Positions 10,849-21,509 of a DNA stretch of 64,000 bases are shown in pieces. The first letter of the stretch is position 1, and each line of letters begins with the position of its first letter. A program made the position numbers and the translations under genes. Below the pieces are notes generated by a model that was given only the letters and a program-made list of their open reading frames with translations, was not told where the DNA came from and did no database searches. Source of the stretch: Prorocentrum cordatum (taxonomy: Eukaryota; Sar; Dinophyceae; Prorocentrales; Prorocentraceae). The DNA is taken from the NCBI GenBank assembly GCA_963575745.1, contig CAUYUJ010014560.1, positions 519,328 through 583,327 of the forward strand, given 5' to 3'.

Positions 10849-11045
10849 TCCCCCCACCCCCCCACAACCTCCTTATCACCCGCAGGGTGGTCGTATAGGT
10901 ATATGCGCCCATGTCACGTCATCACCTCCGTATAACGCCTCCCAAGCTACTCATGCCACGCATTGCGCAATGGTTGGGTACATCGCCAGGGCAATTGTTT
11001 TTTTAGTTCCGGGGGTCTTGGATTCTCCGTGAGGAGGGTTGTTGA

Positions 11046-12305
11046 AGGTGGATTCAAGCGGAATCCTTTTGTAGAGGCTCTCAAAAATATTGTTGTATTG
11101 GCTTTCCATAAAATCCTTTTGTAGAAGCTCTCAACAAGAATCCTTTTGTAGAGGCTCTCAATCGGAAGCCTTTTTGTGGAGGCTCTCTATAGAAATCCTT
11201 TTGCGCATGCTCTCAATGGGAATCCTTTTGTGTTGGCTTTCCATGAGACTCCTCTCGTAGAGGCTCTTGGCTTCCAATAGGAATCCTCTTGTAGAGGCTT
11301 GCATCTGAAGCCTTGTGTAGAGGATTACGATAGGAATCCTTTTGTAGAGGCTTTCAATAAGAATTATGTTGTAGAGGCTCTCAATAGGAATCCTTTTTTG
11401 TAGAGGCTCTCAATAGGAATCCTTCCTGCAGAGGCTCTCAATAGGAATCCGCATGTGCAGGCTCTTAACCAGAATCCTTTTGCATTGGCTTTTCAACAGG
11501 AATCCTTGTGCATGGGTTTTCAATAGGAATGCATGTGTAGAAGCTGTGAATAGGAATCCATGTTGTAGAGGCTATCAATAGGATTCCTTTTGTGGAAGCT
11601 CTCAATAAGAATCCTCTTGTATTGGCTTTCAATCAGAATCCTTGCACATTTGCTCTCTAGCGGAACCCTTTTGCAGAAGCTCTCATTAGGACTACTTCTG
11701 TAGAGGCGTTCAATAAGAATCATTGTGTAGAGGCTCTCACTCGGAATCCTTGTGTGGAGGCTCTCAATAGGAATCCTCTTGTGCAAGCTCTCAATAGGAA
11801 TGCTTTCGTACTGGAATCCTCTCGCATGAGCTTTCGATCGGAATATTTTTGTAGTGGCTTGCTATAGGAATCTTTTTGCAGAGGCTCTCAACAGGAATCC
11901 TTTCGTAGAGGCTCCCAATAAGGATCCGTTTCTGGAGGCTTTCAATCTGGACCCTTGTGTAGAGGATTTCGGTCGGAATCCTTCTGTAGAGGCTCTCAAC
12001 CAGAATCCGTGTTGCAGAGGCTTTTAATAGGAATCCTTTTGTAGGGCTCTCACTAGGAATCATGTTGCAAAATGTTTTCAAGCAGCATCCTTGTGTAAAG
12101 GATTTCAATGGGGATCCTTGCGTCGAGGCTCTCCATGGGAATCCTTTTGTTTTGGCTTCCAATTGGAATCGTTTTGCTGAGGCTTGCAACATGAATCCTC
12201 TTGTAAAGGATTTCGAAAGGAATTCGTGTGTAGAGGCATCCAGTAGGAATTATTGTGTAAAGGCTCTCCAGCGGGAATCCTTGTGTAGAGGCTCTCAACA
12301 GGAAT
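11046..12305. repeat. 27-bp minisatellite, about 45 copies
   Basis: The consensus is AATAGGAATCCTTTTGTAGAG followed by GCTCTC, repeated from about 11050 to 12305 with point divergence and small indels. On the minus strand one unit reads as nine residues, ESLYKRIPI, and open frames of 88, 133 and 81 codons cover 11520-12298. No known protein family is recognised. Confidence 0.9.
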
Positions 12306-12324
12306 CCTCGTTGGAAGGTTTTTT

Positions 12325-12545
12325 TTATTCCGAAGGTTCCAGGAGTCCTGGATTCTTCGCGAGGGTGGTGTTTGAAATGTTTTTTTTGAATGTTCCAGGA
12401 ATCCTGGATTCTTCGCGAGGATGGTTTTTGGACTGTTTTTTGGAAGGTTCCAGGAATCCTCGATTCTGCGTGAGGATGGACATTTTTTGTTGGAAGGTTC
12501 TAGGAATCCGGGATTCTGCGTGGGGAGGGTGTTCGGAAGGTTTTG
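12325..12545. repeat. 57-bp tandem repeat, four copies
   Basis: GGTTCCAGGAATCCTGGATT followed by CTTCGCGAGGATGG occurs at about 12335, 12390, 12447 and 12504. Single diverged copies of the same core lie at 7986 and 11006, so the unit also disperses. Confidence 0.85.
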
Positions 12546-13160
12546 TGAAGAGGCCATTAGAGCCCATTCCCCCGGCCTACCCCCCTCCCCTGGAACCCCT
12601 CCCTTTAGGGCTTCGCCCACACCAGAACGTCATCAATCGTACCTCGTTCTTTCCATTACCGGGGCCGGCACGGAAACGGAAAGAGCGCACTCAGCAATGT
12701 GCTCGAACATGCTCATGGCATCATTCGCCTCTCGAGTCTTGGTCTGAAGAATCTTTTGCGCCGACACTCACTCTTCGGAGCCTTGTTACTCCTGCTCCTC
12801 CTGCTCCTGCTTCTGCTCCTCCTTGTTCACCAACCAATCGAAAATCAACGCTCCTCCTCTTCATCCTTCTTCTGCTCTTTCTTGCTCATCCTCTTCCTCC
12901 TCCTCCTCCTCCTCCTTTGCTCCTCCTCTGCTTGCTCCTCCTCTGCTTGCTCCTCCTCCTCCTCGTCCTCCTCCTCTTCTTCCGCCTCCATCCTCGTCCT
13001 CTCCATCCTTCTCTTCCCTCCTCCTCATGCTTCTGTTCCTGCTGTTCCTCCTCCTCCTGTTCGTGGTGCCCCTCCTCCGAAGAGTTTTGTTCACGCCAGT
13101 CGTCGATATTAATGAGGAGCCATGGTGCTGTGAGCTTACGACGGCACTGTGAGTTCGTGG
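12546..13160. other. CT-rich sequence with a CTC microsatellite
   Basis: 12780-13080 is dominated by CTC/CTT triplets and gives only Leu/Ser-rich reading frames. No gene is recognised on either side. Confidence 0.6.
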
Positions 13161-13786
13161 AAGCCTCTACTATGTGGCGTATCCGAGCTTTTTTGGGAGT
13201 CGTTTGGGGGTCATTTGGGGCCGTCTTGGGGCCCGTTTGGGCCGACTTCGGGCACTTTCGGAGCGTTTTGGAAGGCTTTGGCCGTCTTGGAGCTCTCTTG
13301 GGGGTCTCTTCGGGCCCTCTTGGGTGCTTGGCCAGGGCCATCCTGGGCCCTGGCATTGTGTCCACACACCATCTTCCCAGGGCCTGGGACGGCCTGGGCC
13401 AAGCATGGTGGTGCACATGGTGGTGCACAGGCGCCTCGTGTGCGGGACAAGCTCGCGCCAGCTGGTTGGCAGCCGCCCCCAGCCGCCCTCCAGGCGAGCG
13501 GGACCCAGCGTGCACACGAAGCCCCTACGCGCCGCCGGCTCGCGCCCCTTCCAAGAGAGCCGCTGGCAGGACCTCCTTCCCCGCGGGGTGCTCCTGGGGA
13601 GCGCGCGCGCGCGCGCGATGGAGCTCGTCGGCCCCCTCCTCTGTGCTGGGTTCCTCCTGCTCCCGTTCCCTCTTCTCTCTCCTCCACCTCCTCCTCTCGC
13701 TCCTGCATCCCCCTCCGTCTAAATCTCGACTTCTTCTACCTCTTCCTACGTGTTCGACCCCCTGCCCCTCCAAAGGGGCAGCGACA
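13161..13786. other. T/G-rich degenerate repeat, then no feature
   Basis: 13185-13345 repeats CTTGGGG/TTTGGGG-type motifs with an irregular period. The remaining bases to 13786 show no recognised gene, though several overlapping frames are open because stops are rare in GC-rich DNA. Confidence 0.45.
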
Positions 13787-13819
13787 CCTCGACGACGACG
13801 ACAACGACGACGACGACGC

Positions 13820-13858
<39 letters not shown>

Positions 13859-13860
13859 CG

Positions 13861-13895
<35 letters not shown>

Positions 13896-13931
13896 CGGCG
13901 GCCAGCGACGACGACGGCGACGACGACGACA

Positions 13932-13962
<31 letters not shown>

Positions 13963-14015
13963 AGGCCAGCGCCGACGGCGGCGACGGCGGCGGCCGCGGC
14001 GGCGACGAAGAAAGG
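13787..14015. repeat. GAC/GGC triplet microsatellite
   Basis: Mostly GACGAC and GGCGGC triplets with few interruptions. The Thr-, Asp-, Ala- or Arg-rich reading frames through it are repeat translations. Confidence 0.9.
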
Positions 14016-14292
14016 CACCTTTCTCCACAACCAACAGCAGGGGGCGGCGCCGACCGGGCGCCCCCCCCTCGTCAACGCGCGATCCGCCGCCCGGCGCGGC
14101 GGTGGCCCGGCGGCAGCGCTCGGGTCAGGGAGACGCGCAAGAGCTGGAGGGGTGCAAACTTCGATGAAGACAAACGTTATTGACACGATACGGTTTCGGG
14201 AGGGCCCCAACACGGTCCCACAGGAGCCACAGACAGGCCCACCAAGGAAACATCAGACATGCGAAATACGCCGAGGATTGAGGACGCAAACG

Positions 14293-14427
14293 TGTGGTAC
14301 TTCAACAGGCTCATCCGCAACGTCGTCTGTGATTATGATGCGTTTTAGCGCAATGGCCAAAAGGGGCCCTTAGAGGTCAAACGGCGGCGAATGGCGCATA
14401 TACGCGTGACACACGCACCATCTCACA
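14293..14427 (-). repeat. LTR (3' copy) of retrotransposon 1
   Basis: From TGATGCGTTTTAGCGCAATG onward it matches 25419-25513 with few differences; the outer part from TGTGGTA matches with a short indel. It has TGTG/CACA ends as expected of an LTR. Confidence 0.88.
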
Positions 14428-14794
14428 CCCGTGAAACTTTATCACGAGCTAGCCGGCAGACCGCGCAGTACCGCGGGTCTCAGTAAGCCTCTAGGGGCAG
14501 TCAAGGGAGTATTCTCATGTTGGGAACACTCAAGTCAAAGGCAGCCAGGCCTCAGTCACTCACTTCCCCGATGGGATAGCATTCGCTCTGGCCCTCGCCG
14601 GTTGTTTCAGGGTCTGGAGTTACGTCATACGAACTAGTACGTAAGGTCTAACCAAGCAAACCCGCAGGCATCTTCTTTGTCCAACCATCAACAGCCATAA
14701 TACTGGCATCCATCCATATCGTCTTTTCATAATAGATGCGTGGATGTATATCTCTAGTTCTTCCGTTCCCTTAGTCCACATATCCTGTCTTCAA

Positions 14795-15262
14795 CTACCC
14801 AAATCGATACTCAAGCTGCTGTCTTAAACTACCCAAATCGATACTCAAGCGCTTATCTTCTAGATTACCCATAGTTGGGGCTATTCGGTGTTCTTCGACA
14901 GTTACACAATCCGTCATCCATAAGTGTCTCATAGACATGGTCGGCTTGTCTTCCCACTTGGTTGGCGGCTTCTTTCCTGTGCCAAGCATCCCACGCGCAT
15001 GCGCCATGGCGGCGCGGATTCGCGCACCAGATTCGACACCCCATAAACAAGCCAGAGTCTCTGCTTAAAGTGTAACTGTACATACTCGTTTGATAACCTT
15101 TCTAACTATACATACAGGGTGAACATGATCACTGTTCCCCTTGATGACTCCAGGCCCTGCGAGCCCATTGAACCTAGCCCCCTGTGACCTGAGAGGCTCG
15201 ATTCTACCCTTGACTACATCCTCTTCCCCTGCCCAGCTGGCGCCATCATATCTTGATCCCAC
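14795..15262 (-). pseudogene. RNase H-like C-terminus of retrotransposon 1 polyprotein
   Basis: The RNase H-type module would degrade the RNA strand after reverse transcription. Pieces in order on the minus strand are RSQGARFNGLAGPG (about 15180), VCTVTL followed by QAET in another frame (about 15060), ARGMLGTGKKPP, the MTDC segment and EDKRLSIDLGSLRQQLEY, ending at 14795. The layout RSQG...KRV...QAET...TDC...KRLAIDL is the usual end of dinoflagellate copia polyproteins. At least two frame changes occur, so it is not functional. The 365 bp from here to the LTR hold no coding signal. Identification rests on motif order. Confidence 0.7.
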
Positions 15263-15466
15263 TTAACAGCTCCATCTTTGAATACTAACCCGCGGTCAGC
15301 CGACTGAGTTGCTTCTCGTAGTGCGCGGTTGGTTCCTTTGATATGGAGTACCCTAGCGCGACGCACTGATGTCTGCAGTCTGCTCGCACGACGCCGCTCA
15401 GGTTTACACTAACGTGCAACCCATGACAAAGCACCTACGACCAGTCCAAGCTGTGCTGTCTCGCCC

Positions 15467-16330
15467 TCATTGACTTTTCACGTGATGGGACTGTCTAGGA
15501 TAGGATGCAGCTTCGATGTTCTCAATATTGCCCTCGTCCGCGACACTCGCTGTGAAATCTTCATCTTGAACGACTTCTGTGCAACAATTGCGGAAATTAT
15601 CCGGCTTGATCTCGCGAGTATCAAACACTGATAATACCGAACCGATGACTATCTGACTCTCATCATCTGCAGACCACATCATGTCATCCACATGTGTACC
15701 TGACATGCACGTGGATATCGTTCTTGTCGTCGTGAATGCTGAACACAGCAGGCATGATGCGATGTTCCTTCAGACCATGAGCTTCAAACCTTCTGCGACT
15801 TGCCCCCGCATGCCCCGTCCTGCCCCGCGCGTGCCATAGACAAACGCGCGCGCGATCAGCGCTCCACCATCCGGTACTCCTTCGAGTCCGTCGGGCGGTG
15901 GCTTCAGCATGAAGTCGAGCTCTTGACCTTGGAATTACGCAGATGTAAAGTCGGCGCGCTTGAGCGTCTTCGTCGCACCGGCAGCGCATGATACTATCAA
16001 CCTTAGCCCTTCGAATTCGCACGTTGGTGAATCCGCGCGGATACCCGACGACTCTTCCAGATCTCCACGTACGACAAATCTACCATTGCTCTGTGGTGCA
16101 ACCGAAGGTCCACCAGGTCCACGGAGATGTTCATTCTGGTCAATCTCAATGCATCGCGCAAGTACCACGCGGTATCCTTCGCCGACGAGATTTTGCAGTT
16201 CCGCGGAATCAATAGGTACGGCGGCGTTGAACTTCCATCATTTTCCCCATTCGTCTTGTCTTGCCAATCGTAAACTGCTTCTAACGTCCTTGGATTCAAG
16301 ATGATATACCAAATTCTTTGCAATCGTTAT
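15467..16330 (-). pseudogene. Reverse transcriptase (RVT_2 type) of retrotransposon 1
   Basis: A copia-type reverse transcriptase. The N-terminal entry is near 16250 (QDEWGKW), then VVRGDLEESSGIRADSPTC near 16030-16075, then the DFTSA-stop-FQG block. TAA at 15935-15937 replaces the tyrosine normally seen in an AYFQG motif. The catalytic THVDDMMW motif lies at about 15674-15697 with both aspartates kept (HVDD at 15683-15694). It is followed by FDTREIKPDNFRNC, the usual start of the connection region. A frame change sits just before the VDD block near 15704. Both the stop and the shift show decay; the family assignment is strong. Confidence 0.85.
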
Positions 16331-17250
16331 CTTCTTCTTGGATTGCGGCGTATGAGCGGGGCGTTCATTGAAGAATCCGACATGGGATTCACGCGGCTTG
16401 ACAGCGAGTGAAGCTTCTCTACGAGCTAGAAGATCCATGCCCGGCCCTGGCGTTCCGGCCCTGCGCATGGCCTCAAGAAGTGGGTTCGCTGGTTCGGGAG
16501 CTGGCTCCGAGAAAGAGTCGGGTACCCTTCCCATGCTACCATCGGCATTCTCGACTCTTCTGCGCATTACTTCGTTGCGACTCTGTATACCGTGCGGGAC
16601 GTCGTCTAGCAACGACCTCTGAAGGGGCGTTCGGGTCACGCGTGGTGCTCTCGTCGTGGGCGGCACAGGAACGATCATTCCATCTGACAGTGACAGTTCA
16701 CCTTCTTCCATGGCGAAATGCTTCTTCTATAAACTCGGGTCTTCTGGGATCCCTGGCAGCTCTTCCGTCGCCATAGGATGTTCTTGCACAGAATGCTCTT
16801 GCGCCCGTGGTTATGACAGCTCGCGTCTTTCGTCCACAAATGACTGCTTTTGCCCGTCTGGAGGCGTATACCTTTCAACTCTACCGTCATGGTGCTTAGA
16901 GAGGTATTGGTAAGCCCTCGCTTCCGCCGCTGAACACGGACGAAGCCTGTCGACATCCACGCAGACAGGTTCACCCTCTGTGATAACCCCTGCGTTCTTG
17001 CCATCGAACCCAACGATACGAGAACCAGTGCTCGACTTAGCGGTAACATCGCCGTCGGTCGGCCTTTTGCGAAAGCATGCTATATCACCAACCTGATATT
17101 ATCCAGCTAGTGGCGTTGCCTTTCGGAGAGCGGCCCTTGCCGTCCCACTCACGACGTCGTGTTCCGCGCGTGCTTTTCTGGCAGATGCCCGGATCGCAGC
17201 CTGGCGAGAAAACTCGTCGGCTCCGTCCCCTGCAGCATTCGCACGCACTC
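16331..17250 (-). pseudogene. Integrase-RT linker of retrotransposon 1
   Basis: Between integrase and RT the minus strand carries polar coding-like pieces, including 16238-16711 (157 codons, containing TTRAPRVTRTPLQRSLLDDV and ending LRLARQDEWGK, which leads into RT) and 16675-17049. Low-complexity polar linkers are normal here in copia polyproteins. No domain is recognised in the linker itself. Confidence 0.6.
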
Positions 17251-17251
17251 T

Positions 17252-18178
17252 TCAGTCGAAAACTTCCTCGTCGTCGAATTGACCCCCTGGGACACGAGGC
17301 ATCTTTCCGGGCACCCACTGAGCAGGCGCAAATCCGCCGACTCGAGACATCTCATTATTCGCGTTGTCGGCTTCTGATGCAGTAGAGATGACTTCGCCGA
17401 GTCCGGAAACATTCTTGTCGTCCACCACCTTCTTGAAGATGTTCTTCAAAAGTCCACCATGTCTCTGGGCGCGGCCTATCTGCGCGGGCGACTCGACTCC
17501 GGCGTCGCGGAGGTCGACCCCTTGACTCTTAAACCATTGCGGAAACAATCCTCTGTTGTGCAGTCCACGGTCTAACGCCATTCGTTTGGGCCCACCTGCC
17601 CACGCGCGCCAGCGTTGCTGAGGGGCTGCAAGGCATGCTCTCGAAGTTGGCGCACCACCTCCCTGCGTGACAAAAACCACGCGCTGACATGATGCACCCT
17701 GGCACACTATCTTCAGGCAGGTGTGACGTTCTCCGCTGTTGTCCATTGCTCCTCGACAGTCGATGCCGATTTCATGGTTGAAACATAACTTCTTGGGCAA
17801 GGCAACCTTGTGAGTCTGAGCTAACGGTTTGTGATGTTCGCAGGATTCACATCGACATTTCTTGGCGGTTTCAATGTAGTCCGAAGACATGCTGGAGATT
17901 CTCAATTGCTGCAAGAGAACACGATTAGGCACGTGACCACACTGTCTGTGCAAGCGTCGAATGGCGACCCCTGTGCGGAACGGGATTTGCAACCGCGCTG
18001 TCCTTCTCTGTCCTTCGTGGTTCGGCTCCCCAGGTGATGATTTGATCCAGGATGTATTGTTCTTCATCTCGCAGGCGCTCCTTGGAGACAGTTGCGACGT
18101 CGTCATCGCCGATGATCGCGCCCATGTCGCCTCGAACTCTCTCCGCTGCGGCCCCAGCGGGGGAAGCTGCAAGTGCAA
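17252..18178 (-). pseudogene. Integrase of retrotransposon 1, with catalytic Glu replaced by Gln
   Basis: Integrase joins element cDNA to chromosomal DNA. This 308-codon open frame has the H2C2 zinc module (LHRQCGH then CRCESC) and the rve core. First Asp is in IGIDCRG, second in ALDRGLHNRG. At the third catalytic position the motif reads IGRAQRHGG instead of the usual GRxERHGG: the codon at 17465-17467 is CAG (Gln) where GAG (Glu) is expected. One base change would abolish catalysis. The frame is otherwise open to 17252 and ends in the acidic DDEEVFD. Retrotransposon 2 keeps Glu at this position. Start codon not determined. Confidence 0.88.
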
Positions 18179-20045
18179 GTCTATCCAATCTCACTTTCTG
18201 ATCTAACTCTCTGGGAAAAACCATGGAACTTCTGACTCGTGATGTCTGCGTCTGACTCGAAGGTGCGAGATCAGCGCACTTGTAATTACAAGGGTTGAGC
18301 AACCAGGCTCGCAACCGAGCGCAACAGTTACAGGACAATTATCTTGAGCCAAACCAGAGAAACAGTCGCTGATCACATGATGGTTCGATGGCGATGTAGG
18401 CGACAACGAGATCACGATTGCGCTCGACGATGCATTTTGCCATCGACGGCCCCCAATCTGGGCGCGCCACCGTGTCGCTCGAGACTGGGCAGGCGAACGC
18501 AATGCCGATGACGTAGAGCAATTCCCTGGCCAAGTTGGTCCCCGCTCGTCCGCGAAGCGGGCCGGACTTCCTGATCGCCTTCTCGACGATCTCCTTGTCG
18601 GTTGCAGAAGTGCCTGGCGCGGACAGCTCGGCAACGCGCGCAGACATCCATCAACTCATCTTGCATGCTGATGTCACGCAATCCAGAGCAATATTTGGCA
18701 CGGTTTGTAACATTCCTGGTATTCATCTCATGCTGGTCCAGCTGCAGTGGCCCGCGCAAATACGATGTTCCGTCAACGCGGATCCTCGGAGGCTGCGAAA
18801 ACATGATACTCGATCGAACTCCTCCGCATCCACAGAAGGATTCATGGCCACACGATCTTCCATACGCTTCCAGGACTGGGTGTCCTTGGTGCGGCCCATT
18901 GAACTTTCCTTCAAAGAAAACCACGCTGGCGGGAACATGATCTGAGTGTTGAGCGGATCAATCTTGCAGCTCACGCGCACCAATTTGTCAATGCCCTGCT
19001 CTCCAGCGCGGCCCGTCTACCCCTCTGATGGGAACGATAGAGGATCAACGTGCGCGATGAAGCTCCCCCTCTTGCCCTGCTCTAAAAGCGAATCCAGCTG
19101 ATCTGCGCCAACTGCAATCGGCTCGAAGTCCACGACTGGATCTCCGGCCCACTCACCACCCACCGTGGCCAGGCCCCTTGCGACAGGAGAAGTCGGGGAT
19201 CCTGAACGAGACGAACGAGTCCTGTTCGATTCGTCGTCGCTGCTGGCGGCAACAGTACTCGCCGGAGGCGGTGGCGTTGGCGGCAGCGGCTCTACCCCGC
19301 GCGTCGGCTCGGGGGGCGGAGGCGGCAGGGGAGTCCGATGCGCGCAGGCGGCGGTCCGTCCGGCTGCCTCGGCGCGAGGACAGCGGGCTTGTGCTTGGGC
19401 GACGGCATCATAGGAGGCATTCCATGAGGGCGAACGATCGTGCCGGAGGTGCAGCTTCGCCCGGCGGCAGACCCGCCACCTTGCTGCCGCTGCTAATGCG
19501 AGCCTTCTTCTTCGGCAAGTCGCCATGGTCGCCCTGCGAATCGCGCGCCTGATATGAAGGGGATGATGCAGCGGCAAAAGACAATGCAGCGACGGGCGGT
19601 GGCGAAGCAGCAGCAGGAACACTACCGCCAACAGATTTCGGAAATTCGCAAGTTTCTGCATACTCACGAGCATAACGTAAAAACCGCATATATGCATCTG
19701 CAGGCGGCCCGTTGTCCTCGTGACAGATCTTGACATAGAAGTGCAGCTCGCGCCCGACAGATCGCTTCATCAAGGTCTTGAATCTGCCTCGATATAGTCA
19801 GCGCCGAGACGATCGCGCCAGATCGACTTGATGTGTTCTCGGATGACCGTGGCAACGTCATTATCATCTACTCCGTCAACCACACTCGACGAAGCGCGGG
19901 ATCTCCCCCCCCCGCCCCCCTGGCCAGCTCAGCCCCGTCACGGGGCTGCGCTTGGCGGGCGGCTCAGGAACTGGAGGCAGCGGCGCACTGATCTCCTCGA
20001 GGGATTTAGTAAAGAGCGAAACCAAGTTGTCAGCCGCAGAACTCG
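18179..20045 (-). pseudogene. Unassigned polyprotein segment of retrotransposon 1
   Basis: Coding-like fragments in changing frames fill the space between the RapZ-like region and integrase. 18339-18647 (GPLRGRAGTNLARELLYVIG), 18723-18983 (FPPAWFSLKESSMGRTKDTQ) and 19408-19773 (ELHFYVKICHEDNGPPADAY) look like non-repetitive protein. 19100-19400 is Pro/Ser-rich. I do not recognise a domain. The pieces lie in the right place to belong to the gag-pol product. Confidence 0.5.
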
Positions 20046-20049
20046 CCAT

Positions 20050-20600
20050 CTCACGGCACCAATCGGATGCGCGACAGCATTCATCGAATTCTCCGTTACA
20101 AGTGCGCTTGGGCCACCCATGGCGAAACATGCGTGCATGTCTGTTTTCAATGTCATACTGCCTCAGGAACTGCTGAACACCAGGTACGACGGAAGAAGGA
20201 TGCAGACAAGAACGACAGATGGCAACAACGCACGCAGACTGTGAAGACTTGTTATTCGCCAAAGCTTTTCCCGCACACTCAGCGATGCCAGCAAAATGTT
20301 CATTCTCAACTGAATTGCGTGAGACATTCGGATGATGACCGATATGGAGTGCGCCGGTCGGGTCGTTCAGGGCCCTGGTGTCCACCAACGCGTGCCAATC
20401 ATAATTCGCCATGTTCTCATCTGCAGCAAGGAACGCATCTATGATGGCATTGGCGTCGAGCCCTCTGGTAGTCTTATCATGACTGGAGCGACGGTGGCGG
20501 TGAATGTACTCTCTCAGCATCGGCGACCCCGAGCGCCTCGGGTTGTCCCCGAAGTTCTCCAAGCCCAGCGCGATCACAGCAAACTTCGAGCCCTGTGGTG
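20050..20600 (-). pseudogene. RapZ C-terminal-like domain in retrotransposon 1
   Basis: Within one open frame (19876-21132) this segment reads LREYIHRHRRSSHDK, a DWHALVDTRALNDP block, GHHPNVSRNSVENEHF and AICRSCLHPSSV. The order Asp-x-Arg-x-Leu-x-x-Pro, Gly-His-His and Cys-x-Ser/Gly-x-His-x-Ser-Val resembles the C-terminal half of bacterial RapZ (GCTGGxHRSV). From memory, similar segments occur in other dinoflagellate copia-like polyproteins; this is unverified. The CLHPSSV version has lost the arginine of the GxHRSV signature, so any activity is doubtful. A CNGEFDECCRASDWC cysteine cluster follows. The comparison is by motif only. Confidence 0.45.
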
Positions 20601-20756
20601 TGGGACGAGCACCGGCACCAGCAGCCATGGCAGCGACCCGCACGTCCTCGTCGCCACTGGAGTGATCGACGGGCGCAGGCACACACGTAACACCGTCGTC
20701 ACTGAAGTGATCGACGACAGCAGGCGGCGCGGCGCGGCTGGCGGGAGCTGTGCAGC

Positions 20757-21390
20757 TGCTGAGATACGACATGTGCAACGGACAAATGGACTCCGCAACG
20801 CGCTGCGGGTCAAACTGATCACGACGAATGATGAGAAGACCCGAGCGAGCACAACGACACATTTCTACCTCACCTTCCTGACTCAAGGGAGCGCGACCAT
20901 TCGCAATATCCTCCACGAGACCAAGGGAACCTCGTGCGGAAAGGGACAACAAGAGAAGAACACGATCCGACTCTTTCAACTGATGTGACTCGAGACGCCC
21001 ACTCACGGCGCCACGAGAAACAACGATGCGAAACGGAAAACTCTTCCTACCCGTCGCCTCGCCCCCTGCCTGTCCTCCAATACCGCCGCAGGTCTTACGC
21101 TGTCTGTGAACCGATATAGGATGGAAGCCCAACTTCTTAAATTTATCATCTGCCTTAAAGAGCCCAAGCTTTACCGTGGCAACAAGAATTGCAGCCCTCG
21201 TCTAAAATACCCCAAGCACCTTCACCCTTGAATACGCCAACCGAACGAAGCTTAGACAGAGCCGAAACTTCGGTCGAAACGTTCTGCGTTGGGGCCATAA
21301 AACCGACAAGACTGTGAGCTGCGACCTGTGCGACACAGTCGTGAAGCAAGGAAGCTAGTTCACCTGTGCTACATGTCACCCGTATCATCG
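20757..21390 (-). pseudogene. Retropepsin-like aspartic protease of retrotransposon 1
   Basis: The retroviral-type protease that would cut the gag-pol polyprotein. ILDEGCNSCCHGKAW carries the candidate catalytic Asp at 21200-21202 in a D-x-G setting. The frame stops at 21155 (TAA) just after HGKAWAL. The remainder continues in another frame: SGRLESHQLKESDR, then LLLLSLSARGSLGLVEDIA and RCARSGLLIIRRDQ, the typical second half of this family (flap and LLSL-LGLV core). The module is interrupted by the stop and frame change. Family assignment rests on DEGCN...LESH...LGLV order. Confidence 0.72.
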
Positions 21391-21509
21391 CAAATCTCAG
21401 CAGCGCGTCTAGCGAGGGCCTGTAATGAAACCTTTAGCTCTACAGGAGGTGATGCGGCGATCATCCTCCGCAATGTTATCAATTGCTTCTGCTTGGATGT
21501 TGGAACGCG

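Noticed and set aside
18341-18356. Second spliced-leader match (TTTGGCTCAAG, minus strand)
   Set aside because: Eleven bases only, and it falls within a coding-like part of retrotransposon 1; chance is a sufficient explanation.
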